Assembly (NCBI RefSeq): GCF_900496995.4
Contig: NC_044004.1
Location: 1,984,001-2,048,000 of the forward strand
Length of the DNA: 64,000 nucleotides
Reading direction: 5' to 3'
Origin: Aquila chrysaetos chrysaetos
Taxonomy: Eukaryota; Chordata; Aves; Accipitriformes; Accipitridae
Each line of letters starts with the position of its first letter. Positions within the stretch are counted from its first letter, which is position 1. A model generated the notes under the pieces. It made no database searches. It saw nothing but the letters and a program-made list of their open reading frames with translations, and had not been told where the DNA came from. This document shows positions 36,051 to 46,490 of this stretch, one piece after another. The translations under genes were made by a program, and so were the position numbers.

Positions 36051-39000
36051 GACAACATCTGATTACTTAAAGGAAGGGAGAAGAGCAGGTTTCCCTTTGG
36101 GAAGATGATGGGATCACTTGGGGGCTTGTCAGGCTTTGCAGGCTTTAGCAAACCTTAACGCCATAAGCTGTGCTGGCCCAAGGAACTCCTGAAATGTGGT
36201 CGGGTGCTCCATTCCCAAAGAATTTTCTGGGTTTCCCTATTCCATTGGAAAGCTCATCTCCTTTTTGTGATGATTTAGGATGTTAACTGGAGGGAAAAAC
36301 TACAGGAAATGTCCTGAGACCTGGATGAGGAACCTCCCCTAGGATCCAGCCTTAGGGGTTCTCCTGATGTTTTGGTAAAAAGATGAGGAACTGCGTTAAA
36401 CTTGCAAAGCGAGACTTCTCCATCAGGGCCAGAAGGTGTGGGAGGGGAAGAGCAGACAAGGTCCTGAGCTGATTCTGGTCTGGAGGTGGGAAGCAGAGGA
36501 GAAAGGGCTCCCGAGAGGTTGGACAGAAGATGCAGATGAAGCTTAATAGGGAATCCAGGAGCTGGGAGGAGGAAAGTGTAGGACCATAACAGTCTGAGAG
36601 CCATTCTGGAGCTGGGGAAGCCCTAAGGGTTGGATTCCCCTGTCTGCAAAAGGTAATGTGAGTCTCCGCAGGAGAAGTGCATGTGAAGTGACAGCTCAGG
36701 GACCCATCCGTCAGCGCGGAGTGTGGAAGCGTACACACTGGGTAAAGCAGCTTCAGAGTTACCACCCTCCTGGGACTAATGCAAGGAAATTTATCTCCCT
36801 CTCCTGATATTGCTTCATTCTTCCTCCCTACAGACCCAGCCAGGCCAATCCTTAATGTGTGCTGGAAAGCCTGTTAGTAATTAAGTACCTGACTCGAGGG
36901 GGTCCAGATCTCTAGTTGAGTTCATTATATGCTATCACATTACCAATAAGTTTTAATTATAATTGGAATGGCTAGAGCAAAAAACAAACAAACAAACAAA
37001 TGAAAAAAACCCGAAACCAAATAACAAACAGAAATCCAGTGAACTCCCCCAAAATGCCTAAGCTGCAGTTTGAACGTTGTCCCATGGGATGAGGAATTAC
37101 GGCCTCTGTTTCTGGGTGTCTCTCAGGTTTTGGAAAACGATGCAAACTCACTGCATCACAGTATGAAATAAGGATGTTTTTAAGGTAGGGAAATTATTGT
37201 GAGGCAGAACCAGGTGACAGTGCGTTTGACCTGGGATATTTGTGCTTGTGTGAAGCAGCTAACTACAAGCTGGGATCAAAATTTCTCATCAGCGTATCAG
37301 GAACAATGTGACTTTTAGCAGCACCTGCTGTGCGCACAATCTACCGAGCTCTTATTTTGGTGCTCAGGCAGGAACTGAATTCCAAGTGCAGTAGCTGGCT
37401 AATCTGCTCTGAAAATCTTCCCATATCCCCTACACAGGGATCGGTGATCCTGCTTTGCACTGGGATTAGAGATGTGCACTGCTAAAGAGAAGGGGCTGAA
37501 TTCAGTGATGTGCCACTGAGATGGGAGCAGCCGTGAGTTGCAAAAAATAAAAGCCTCCGATGGAAGAGCAGGCTGGAAAACAGAAAGTCATTCCCCCAGA
37601 AAAATACTGGGCTTTTGGTACAATTTGGCTTCTGAACAACAGTGACAAATCAGGAATAGTAAAAATTGCAATAAAAGATAGCGAGTGGAAAATAAAATGC
37701 TTATTGAGGATAATTCCAGGGGAAGAAAAATGAGGACTAAAATAAAGCCCCAGATGTTTCTGTTCTGTTTTACCTGCTTTTATTAAGAAAACAGAAAATG
37801 GTCTTCCCAGAGGGACCCTGGACAGGAAGAGAAATGGACCCTGTTTCTCACTTGTCCCCTGCCTGCCCACCAGACAGGGATGGTCCCAGCAGGCTGCAGG
37901 AGACGTGTTCCACCCCACCTGGTTTTCACCTGATCTTCTGAACTTTTCCTTTAAATCAGCAGAGAGGTTGACAGGTCCAGAGGGACATTTACCCTCTCTA
38001 CAGAGCAGTGTTATCTCCAGGGACTATGAAGCAAATTAAGGTGACAATTTTAGACCTTTCCTTGATTTTGCTTTAAGTTCAATGAGATGAACCCCACCGA
38101 AGCCACCAAGTTTTCTTGTCCTCCAAGAGGTGGTGATGGAGGGAGCAGTCAAGAGGCCATGGTTTCAATGTACTCAACTGAAAAAAAAAAGAAAGATGAA
38201 GAAAGTAATATTAAAATATTATCTAGCACTTTGTTTTTCTACTTGCAAACCCCAAATTTTCCCAGGTAACGCACTTTCCCATGAGAAAAGAGAAAGAAAG
38301 AAATCCAGTCAGAAATTTCCAACTGTTTCACAGACCTGACGGCTCCGGTCACGGTGATGATTGGAAGTACCTGCAGTTGGTGACTCTCCTGGGGGTCACG
38401 GAGGCCACTCATAAATCACACAGTGCCCAGGAGCCTTTGGAGCCATGGGAATTTATTGTCACACCTAGTAAAATCCCTGAAGTGCTTTTGGCCATGGCCA
38501 GCTAGCCATCTCCTGGGCATTGGTCAGGAGCTAGCACAAGCCAAGGACCATTCCCAGTCAGTCTGCAAGCGATTGCTCTGTTTTGAAGGGGGAGAGAGTT
38601 TAATAGTATGAATGAGGCAGTTCTGGGTCATTTGGACCAGCACCTTGAGTCTCCTTGATTAACTAACCTAGGCACAGCATGAGACCAGCCTTTCCCTCCC
38701 AGACACCGTCCATTTCTCAGACAGCCTGCAGATGTTGTTGGACAAACCTTTCAGCTTAATCTCTTTCAACCCCCTACATTCATCTTCCTTTCTGCTGCTT
38801 CCAGCTCAGAAGGCAGAACACTAACAATGACATGAGATAATATAAAATATATGGTAGCGCTGGCTAATTTGTTTGGGAACAGATAAATCCTCCTGTTTCT
38901 AATGCACGCAGGTGCGTGCAAACCCACATGCACGCAGGCCTGGCAAGAGCCTGGGGATGTGCATATGCAGAGCGAGTCCATCAGAAGTTTCTTGCAGAGC

Positions 39001-39094
39001 CTGTGCAGCGGCTGTATCAGCTCTGAAGTGTCCCCTCCAACAGGCAAAACCTTTCTTGGCTTGCCATTGCAGTTAGCATGACCTCGTGAAAGAT
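36051..39094. other. Intronic stretch, nothing assigned
   Basis: No exon was recognised. An AAAC microsatellite occupies about 36979-37000. The segment 36880-36970 is AT-rich and carries TAATTA-like motifs. Other sequence is unremarkable. Confidence 0.5.
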
Positions 39095-39335
39095 AAGACA
39101 CTGAGAGAAGTCTGAGGAAGCTTGATTTATCCAGAGTTGAAAAGGGAAGAAAGACACAGGAGAGAACATGATCACACTCTATAAATACCTTCAAGGTAAC
39201 AGTGCAAGGGAAGGAAGAGGATTAGTCACACTTCTGTAAGACAGAGAGGGGAGGAGAGAGAGCAACAGCATGAAGCGGAGAACGAAAAAGTTTTAATTTG
39301 AATATTAGGAGCAAAATGTTTAGGCTATTTTTCTT
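39095..39335 (+). mobile_element. Ancient CR1 ORF2 fragment
   Basis: The order 'gaggaagcttgatttatc', 'gagaacatgatcacactc', 'tataaataccttcaagg' and 'tttgaatattaggagcaaa' matches the CR1 block before the 3' UTR. The consensus wording there is about 'gacatgatcac', 'tctataaatac' and 'ttgaatattaggaaaaa'. Many substitutions and indels have removed any open frame. It lies about 300 bases upstream of a younger CR1 in the opposite orientation. Confidence 0.6.
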
Positions 39336-39632
39336 TCTCATTTTTACTGGAAAAAGAAATTGCAGGGCCTCAGTTTGGGCTAGGCTTGAGGCTTGATGAG
39401 TTTTTTCAGGAGAGTTGTGGGTCATGGGCATGAGGATTAAATGGTGCATCGATGTGTAGGTTCTGCAGGTCCTAGGTGCATCCATGAGCTAAACAAGGGG
39501 CTTGTGTAGCCTCCAAGACACCAACAGTGTCACCAGGCAGAGGGTCACCCTGCTGCCTGCTACACTTGGAATTGAGGGTTGGCCAAAGTTCTTTCACCTC
39601 CCCTTTTCCCTGCACCCCATATATCCCACACT

Positions 39633-39936
39633 CATAGAATCATAGAATCACAGAATGGTTTAGGTTGGAAGGGACCTTAAAGATCATCTAGTCCAACCCC
39701 CCTGCCATGGGCAGGGACATTTTCAACTCCATCAGGTTGCTCAGAGCCCCATCCAACCTGGCCTTGAGCACTTCCAGGGATGGGGCAGCCACAACCTCTC
39801 TGGGCAACCTGGTCCAGTGCCTCACCACCCTCAGAGTGAAGAACTTCTTCCTTACATCTAATGTAAATCTACCCTCTTGCAGTTTAAAGCTGTTACCCCT
39901 TGTCCTATCACTACATGCCCTTGTAGTGATAGGACA
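39633..39936 (-). mobile_element. CR1 LINE, reverse orientation, 5'-truncated
   Basis: The element's 3' end is at 39633-39656 as three 8-mer terminal repeats (CATAGAAT type on the plus strand). It then runs through the CR1 3' UTR and the last part of ORF2. A minus-strand frame from 39987 to 39688 includes recognisable residues such as RVVRHWTRLPREV. The 5' end of the element lies at about 39925, where the sequence turns into an inverted duplication of its own last bases. This is a well-preserved copy with no coding capacity beyond a C-terminal scrap. Confidence 0.95.
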
Positions 39937-39951
39937 ACTATCACTACAAGG
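39901..39951. repeat. Three-armed foldback at the CR1 5' junction
   Basis: Bases 39901-39914 are the exact reverse complement of 39923-39936 with an 8-base loop. Bases 39919-39932 are the exact reverse complement of 39938-39951 with a 5-base loop. The middle arm can therefore pair with either side, giving two mutually exclusive hairpins of 14 bp each. The left arm is normal CR1 sequence; the middle and right arms look like an inverted and then re-inverted copy made at the truncation point. Confidence 0.9.
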
Positions 39952-40948
39952 TTGTTGAAGGTACCATGGAAAGATGGTGCCGCTCAACTAAGGGTCTTAA
40001 TGGTCATTTGATGGTAGAGCCAGGAGGTGGCTTAGTGATGGATGATGAGTCTGGGTCAGCCAAGAGGCTTGGCTAGCCCTGGGCCCTGCCTGTTGTTAAT
40101 AGGTGACGAGGCGGCTCCTTCTCCTCTCCAGTAAAACAGCCTTGCTCTTGGTGCCTTAGACCTGGGCTCAACCTCTCTACCTCCCAGACCCTCCCTTCTC
40201 TCAGGACACGAGGCCTCCTGCCCTCAGACCTGGCCCCATCCTCCCTGGAAATGGAGGTGAGGAAGGCAGGGTCTTTGATACAACCTCCCTGAGGGACTGG
40301 CTCCAAGTCAGGCTTGGACAATCATTCTTATTGTCACCATCCATTACGCTGGGACTCAAAAGTAAATGTTTTCCAAAAAATGTGGGTAGCTGCTGCCAAT
40401 ATTTTTCCCTGTCTCCTCAAGCAAGTGCCAAGAACTCTTTCTTCTCATAACAAATCAACTAGCCAAATATAGGTGTCCCTGGAGAAAACCCTTCAGGCTA
40501 GTAAGAATTAACAAGTTGATTCAACTAAAGGTAAACAAGCTAATTATTCTGTTCAGCCTGTGGTTTCTTGAGAAAACGAATCTTGTGTATGTGTGTCAGT
40601 CTGTCCACCCTAAATAATTTTTGAGCCCCTTGACCAGGTTAGATCAGTTTGATGGAAGTCTCAGATGTTCAGATCCCACAGGTTGATGTGAAAATGGCTG
40701 TGGGAAAGGGAATGAGCTCCTAGTGTTGCCCACTGGGGGAAAAGTTAGTGAAGTCCATAGCAGAAAAGGTGCATGTGAAAGGACATGTGGAAATGCAGGC
40801 TCGTTTCATAGTGCTACTTATTTTTTTCTGAGCTAAGCAGTAAAGTGCCTGATGTAAATCTGCCTAGAGCCAAAGAAACGGCTTCCTGGGACCACAAAGG
40901 CAGTCCGTACACCCTGGAAGTCCAGGGAGAAAAGGCGAAGTGAGAACT
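39952..40948. other. Intronic stretch, nothing assigned
   Basis: About 1 kb between a CR1 copy and the coding-like minus-strand block. No exon, repeat family or regulatory element was recognised. Confidence 0.5.
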
Positions 40949-41719
40949 TTATGCAGGTTCAGGACTGCTCCTTGGAGGTAAAAGCAGCTGAGCAATGTCA
41001 AAGGGGAAGTATGGTCCTGTGGATGTTAACCATCGCAAAGCAGCATAGCTGTGGATGCTAAGGCGACGTGCCATCTCCCAGGCGATGCCCAGGACCTTGG
41101 TCCTGTGCCAGCTGCACCTTCCAAGGAGGGCTACATTTTCCAGAGGGATGGATATTAGCATGGAAATTTGCAGGAACTCCCCCAGGTTGGGATGGCTTGC
41201 TGTGGTGTCACCTTGACCATGCCAAGGACATGGGAGAATTGCTCAGGGGGCAACAGGTAACTGTTGGTGATAAAGGGAATTGGGGAACGCATAGGCTGGT
41301 CTTCAGAGGGTCCATGGTGCAAGGGTAGAGCCTCCCAAGATGAAGTCCACCTCGTTGGACAAAGCACGGACAACAGGGAACACCTGGTTGTAGTAAGACT
41401 TTTCCATCAGCTTCACCGCCCGGTTCAGCGTGTGCTGCGCCTCTGCTCCCACCTCCCATGTGCTGCTCGGCTCCGATGTGACAGACAGCTTCCTCGATCT
41501 CCATCATCCGACGTGTTGGGTGGCAAAGGCTAATGGCATGGCATGCAATGGTCGATAGCTGTCGACTACAATAGATGTTGTGACAGCTTGCAGGAAGGAA
41601 AGGATGGGGTTTAAGTGAATTGGCTGGTGCTTTCTCCGCTTCTGTGCGTATGATTTGTGTGTACCCATCTGAACCTCGCTGCTTGTTCCCGTCGTCCCAT
41701 GTCCTGCTGCCCCACAAAT
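40949..41719 (-). pseudogene. Unidentified coding-like stretch with in-frame TGA stops
   Basis: Reading the minus strand from 41719 to 40952, one frame runs 256 codons with only three internal stops, all TGA (41504-41506, 41303-41305, 41243-41245), then TAA at 40949-40951. Random sequence would give about a dozen stops. Third positions around 41340-41460 are GC-rich, and CpG is far denser than in flanking DNA. The translation contains helical-looking runs such as LNRAVKLMEKSYY and VVRALSNEVDFIL, then AWEMARRLSIHSYAALRW nearer the end. Near 41373-41260 another frame reads more convincingly, so frameshifts are also possible. A frame starting ATG at 41877 and ending at 41611 may be its N-terminal part. 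I recognise no family. It could be a retroposed cellular pseudogene, an old viral insertion, or an exon set of an antisense gene. Confidence 0.45.
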
Positions 41720-41877
41720 TCAGGGGCTGGTCCAGAGGCGCAGAGTTTCATATCTGCCCCATAGTATTTTATACAGAAATCACAAAGTAAAAGATCAGAA
41801 GGAAAATACGGTGAAATAGAGGGAGGGGGGGGAAAATGTTCCTTCATGGTGCTTTTGTTTTCTAACAATGTTGACAT

Positions 41878-42510
41878 TATGCGGAGTAACCAAGTATAAA
41901 ATCTGCCTATCGTTTGGGATCTGGTGTGCAGAAAAGATGCTATTATCTGAGCCTTTTATGCCTCTTTACCCTGTCTGGATCAGAGGAGATAAATGCGTAG
42001 ATAGGAGCTGAGGCTCCTATCTTTATTTAAGCTGTCAGGTACTGCTACGTTATTTTATGCTGATTGTTATAGAAAGCCTCCACAAAGAGATATATGTTTC
42101 TATATTCCCCTAAGTTTCGTATTTTAATCTATAATTTAATAATAAAAGAGATGTATTTCCCTATATTATTTTTATTTGTAGTGTCAGTGCTTCTCTTTCA
42201 CTCTTATTTTTCAAATAAACATTCACAGACATAAAGCACTTAAAATATGCACATAATCAATCTTCTCTGTTCTCTTTTGGGCTCCCTTTTGACTATTTTT
42301 GCAGTCATACTTAATTTACGCATTAGTGCAAAAACATTTTTAGTATAAAACAGGTTCCCTGTGGGGACGGCAGATCGCAGTGAGCACATACGCATGAATG
42401 CATGGCCATAGTTACATTCAAACATGTTCCCACACCACTCCCACAAGCACATGTACACACGAAATGAGGCAAGAGCCACATCTGTCGATGTGAAATAGTC
42501 AACAGAGCCA
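41878..42510. other. AT-rich intronic stretch
   Basis: Strongly AT-rich from about 42040 to 42260 with several polyadenylation-like AATAAA or near matches. The coding-like block reads away from this side, so these are not its 3' signals. No exon was recognised. Confidence 0.5.
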
Positions 42511-42693
42511 GGAACAGGTTGGAACAGGTTGCCCAGAGAGGTGGTCGATGCCCCATCCCTGGAAACATCCAAGGTCAGGCTGGACGGGGCTCTGAGCAAC
42601 CTGATCGAGTTGAAGATGTCCTTGCTCATTGCAGGGGGGGTGGACTAGATGATCTTTGAAGGTCCCTTCCAACCCAAACCATTCTGTGATTCT
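42511..42693 (+). mobile_element. CR1 LINE 3' end fragment
   Basis: It starts at about 'ggaacaggttgcccagagag', runs through the conserved 'ggtcaggctggacgg' and 'cctgatcgagttgaag' blocks, and ends in ATTCTGTGATTCT at 42681-42693. It is nearly identical in wording to the corresponding part of the copy at 49274, so both probably belong to one subfamily. An immediate duplication of 'gaacaggttg' marks its 5' edge. Confidence 0.92.
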
Positions 42694-45600
42694 AAGCATC
42701 CTTAAGCCCTGTCCTACTGTTGTCCAATCTGGTTATCTATCAGCTCACTGGCATGGTTTTGGCTCCTCCTGACCAAACAGTGCCTTGGCATACTTAGGAG
42801 GTGTCGTAGACCCAGGACACATGGGCAAAGGTGTCTGTGCTGGTGGGGGAAGATTTAAGCATGTGGGCACAGGCAAGCCAGAATGTACCTTTTGACCCCA
42901 GGGTCAAAGATTTTGTCCAGGCTTGTTTTATACAGTAGTACAGATAAAACCCAAGATGGCGTCAGAAGCAAGGGTCTGGCCTCGGTTTCCCACAAAACAC
43001 TTCCCACCAGGAGTTAGCCATTTCTCAGCTATTCCTGAGTGCAATGTGGACACTCTGAGGCCAAGTTACAACTGGGTCAGCAGTCAAAAAATGTGAATAG
43101 GAAATATACAGGGCACAGAGCTTTGCTTGGGTAAGTCCATGTTTGACCTCCTGCTTCTTCACAAGCATTGACAAGGACAGGGACTTTCTCTTCCTTTCTT
43201 CTGGATGAACTTCTATAGTTTTTACCCATACATACCCCCATTAACCCAACTATCCAATAAGCCCAATGCTTGTGAAAGGGATTGCTGGAAAAGCAAGTGA
43301 TTGCCATATGGAAGGATAGGGAGAGCACTGATGACCAAGACTGATATGCGGGGGCCAGGAGGGACAATGGAGATGTCATTCTGGGTGACTAACTGAAAGT
43401 GCTCCATTTCTAATCGCAAAGCATTCAGAGGTAAACCAATCACTTTGATGTTACATGAGACTATTGTCAGATGCTGGGGTTGACTTACCCATCAGGGCTT
43501 GGACAATATCTTCCAAAATATTTTGGCAATATCTTCCAAAATATTGAGATGCCTTCATCATATTAGGACATTGAGCTTCCCATAGGTTTCTGGGGGAGTT
43601 AGGTACCTTAGAGGGAGGTAGGTCATGAAAGCCTATGGGTCTGGAGCTAGCTGTCTAGTATACTTCTAGATCTTGGGTGAGTTTGCTTGAGTTGAGCCCA
43701 TAACCATGATTTCTCTGCAGCTTGGTCCCTCTAAGGTTTGTGACCTTACCTGTTTGAGACATCAGTGTAGACAGAAGGCAAATGGCTCCAGACAACAATG
43801 TAGGAACCACCTATGGCTGAAGCAAGCAAAGGGCTTGTGAGCTGTCTTTCTCTCGAGTTTAACAAAGGTCCTTGAAAACATTTCATTTCACTTCTTCCTC
43901 TGGAAAGATATGTCTTCCAATCTCTTAGAATAATTTGTCTTTTGGGGGAAAGTATCTGCCTTCTGCTTTGTTTTCATTTTGAGGTTTAAAACAATGTAAT
44001 AGCCCTTACTGACCTCAAAATTTTCAATGAGGAGATTAGCACAGCAGCACTTGGGAACATCAGTTTGATGACTTGAGGCTGTAGCTGGCCTGGGCTGTGT
44101 GACCAGACTATATCTCCTGAGGTGTGCGATGACCACCTGGTGTGCAGAATTCCTACTGGGGAGCCTGGCCTTCAGGAGAGAAGGGTAACTAAAGCTGTTT
44201 GAACAATTCCCAAGCAGCAACTTGGCAACATTTCAGATTTAAAATAATGAGACAATTAGTGGAAGTAGTTTCAGTCTCGATTATTTCCCTCTTATGGCAG
44301 AAAAAGAATCTGTGGAAAACTGGGACAGTTTCTTTCCAAGTGTGTTGAAATCATATCCAAAAGGCAAAGGGAAACTGAGGGAATCCCAGCACTGGCCCAA
44401 CATCTCCTTACTCCTGAACGTCTGAACCCCATGCCATCCAGTACCCACTTCTATCCAGCATCTTCTCAAGTCCTGGCTATAGAAACTACAGGAAGAGTTA
44501 CAAGAGTTGTTAGCAGCATTTTTACTCTATCTGGTCTAAACCCAGCCCCCTAATATCTGAGCCATAGGAATTATATTTTTTAGAAAAAAAGAGGAAAAGT
44601 GAACAGCTATATAAGGGATTCCTCCTGCTTCCGTGTAAAAACTCCTGAGAGAAAAAATTACATGAAAAAGCAACCGGGAGTCACTGAGCCTAACAGAGAC
44701 ATGTCTTTATTCTAGTAATTTTTTTTCATTTGGGTCAATATTACTGTGTTTAAACCTCAGATCATGCTACTGCTTTCAGGTCAACAGGGCTGCAGGATGT
44801 TCCTCGACCTCCATCACTTCTCGTAGCAGCAGTGGGAGGGTTGTTCTTGGAGACGTACAGGAGTCCAGATTCACGGAGGGACCAAGGGCACAAAGACTAC
44901 CTGCTGATTCCTCCACACGGTGTTCAAAGCAAGGAGCAAAGTTTCTCTGCATTGCAGAAAAGCAAAGTTGGAAAGGACTGTTCTGTCCTCTCCCTGTCAG
45001 TTCGTAAGTTGCATTTATATTGGAAAGATGCACAGACCATCTTTTCCAGGACATTTCCCAAGACCTAGGAAAACTCCGTAGTGCAAACTATAAACACATG
45101 CTCCCTGCACCCCCCGATACATGGTGACTATTCCTGCGCACCCCGCGTGTCCCCTGGGATATGAGCTCGGCCACACACACCCAACGATGCGCACCAATGC
45201 TCTGTGTCCTTCAAGGACACAGCCACAGAAGAATAGACTGAAGCATTTTCTTCCCTGGGGACCTTGCACCCACGTTGTCCACGGTGGTGCCTGGCACCCA
45301 GCGGGAGCACAGGTCCACAATATCTACGCAGTGTTTTGGAATTGCTTATTTGGGACCGGGAGGTTACCTTTTGTGATCCTGGTCCATCCGGTCCACCGAT
45401 GTCTCTGCCTCCCAGAGAGGTCCATGTGGGAGTTGTTACTGGGACTGAGAGCACGGACGATGGGTGTGTAAGGACTCAAGAGTAGTCTTAGTCCTACCAA
45501 TGACCTGAACCTCTGTTGAATGACACATATCTTTATTTATGTTTTTCTTCCTACACAGACAGGGAAAATGCATGCATTTTGGCTTCATGTAGGAAGTTAA

Positions 45601-46367
45601 TCAAAAGCTTATGCAAAGGAACAACCCAACTCGGTCCCACTGCAAAGCTTTGTCCTCTTCCAACCCTGGCCACCTCCCTTGGCAGTTCATGACAACTAAT
45701 TTCTACCTATGGCTGTGTCACAGGCCCTGAAACGCTGCCCGTCTCCCCAAAGCCTGCTACAGTGAACCTCAGAGATCTGGTCTAATCAGCAGGTTTGCAG
45801 AGAAAATGAGATTTTTTTTCTTCCTGGCTGACTTCCAGCAGCAGCAGCTCCAGCTCTCCAAGGCACATCTCAATTAATTAATACAGTCAAACCTTATTAG
45901 AGACAATCGTTGGCCAGAAATTACCCAGTCCTGAGTTCTCTTTGCTTTTCTCCTTGTTGTTCCTCACTGTTGCTTTCCTCCCCGCTGCCTTTCTCTCCAG
46001 CGAAGCATGTCCTGGCAAAGTCTGATGTAGACTGGGAGCTTCTTTAGTGTGCGGTGGAAGTTCAACCCTCCTCCTAGCCCAAAGCCCTGCTTCAGTCGAG
46101 GATCCTGAGCAGATCCGAGCACAGCCTGGCCAGAAACCGTGCAGTCAGCCGAGGCTGGGCAGCAGCAGGTTGCAGCAGTCGGGGTCCCAGGGGCTCTTCT
46201 GTCACCTCAAACTTGATGTTGGTGGAACAGCAGTGAGCTATTTCTGTGAGACAAGTGAGAAAGTGACCCAGAAAGCCTCCGTGTTGGGGGGCCACTGAAT
46301 CCTGGAAGTGCCGAAAGCCCTCCAGGCAGATTGAGGTTTGACCTGGGAGCCTCTGAGGCTCCTAGAC
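42694..46367. other. Intronic stretch, nothing assigned
   Basis: No exon was recognised. A short tandem duplication lies at 43504-43545. A segment at about 45120-45460 has raised CpG content and several overlapping open frames on both strands, none with a family signature. Confidence 0.5.
43504..43545. repeat. 19-bp direct duplication
   Basis: The 19 bases at 43504-43522 recur exactly at 43527-43545, a 23-base period with a 4-base spacer. The unit includes its own small palindrome (AATATT), typical of a slippage-type local duplication. Confidence 0.9.
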
Positions 46368-46490
46368 AAGGGAGGAAGGAAAGAAGGAAGGAAGGAAGAA
46401 AGGAAGGAAAGAAGGAAAGAAAGGAGGAAGGAAGGAAAGAGGGAGGAAGGAAGGAAGGAAAGAGGGAGGAAGGAAGGAAGGAAAGAAGGG
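46368..46490. repeat. 123-bp pure purine tract of GGAA type
   Basis: Every base from 46368 to 46490 is A or G. The core is GGAA and GAAA units, and a higher-order unit of about 23 bases (containing AGAGGGAGGAAGG) is repeated in the second half. GGAA repeats are known binding arrays for ETS-family factors and also have triplex potential. Low-complexity open frames through it are not genes. Confidence 0.95.
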
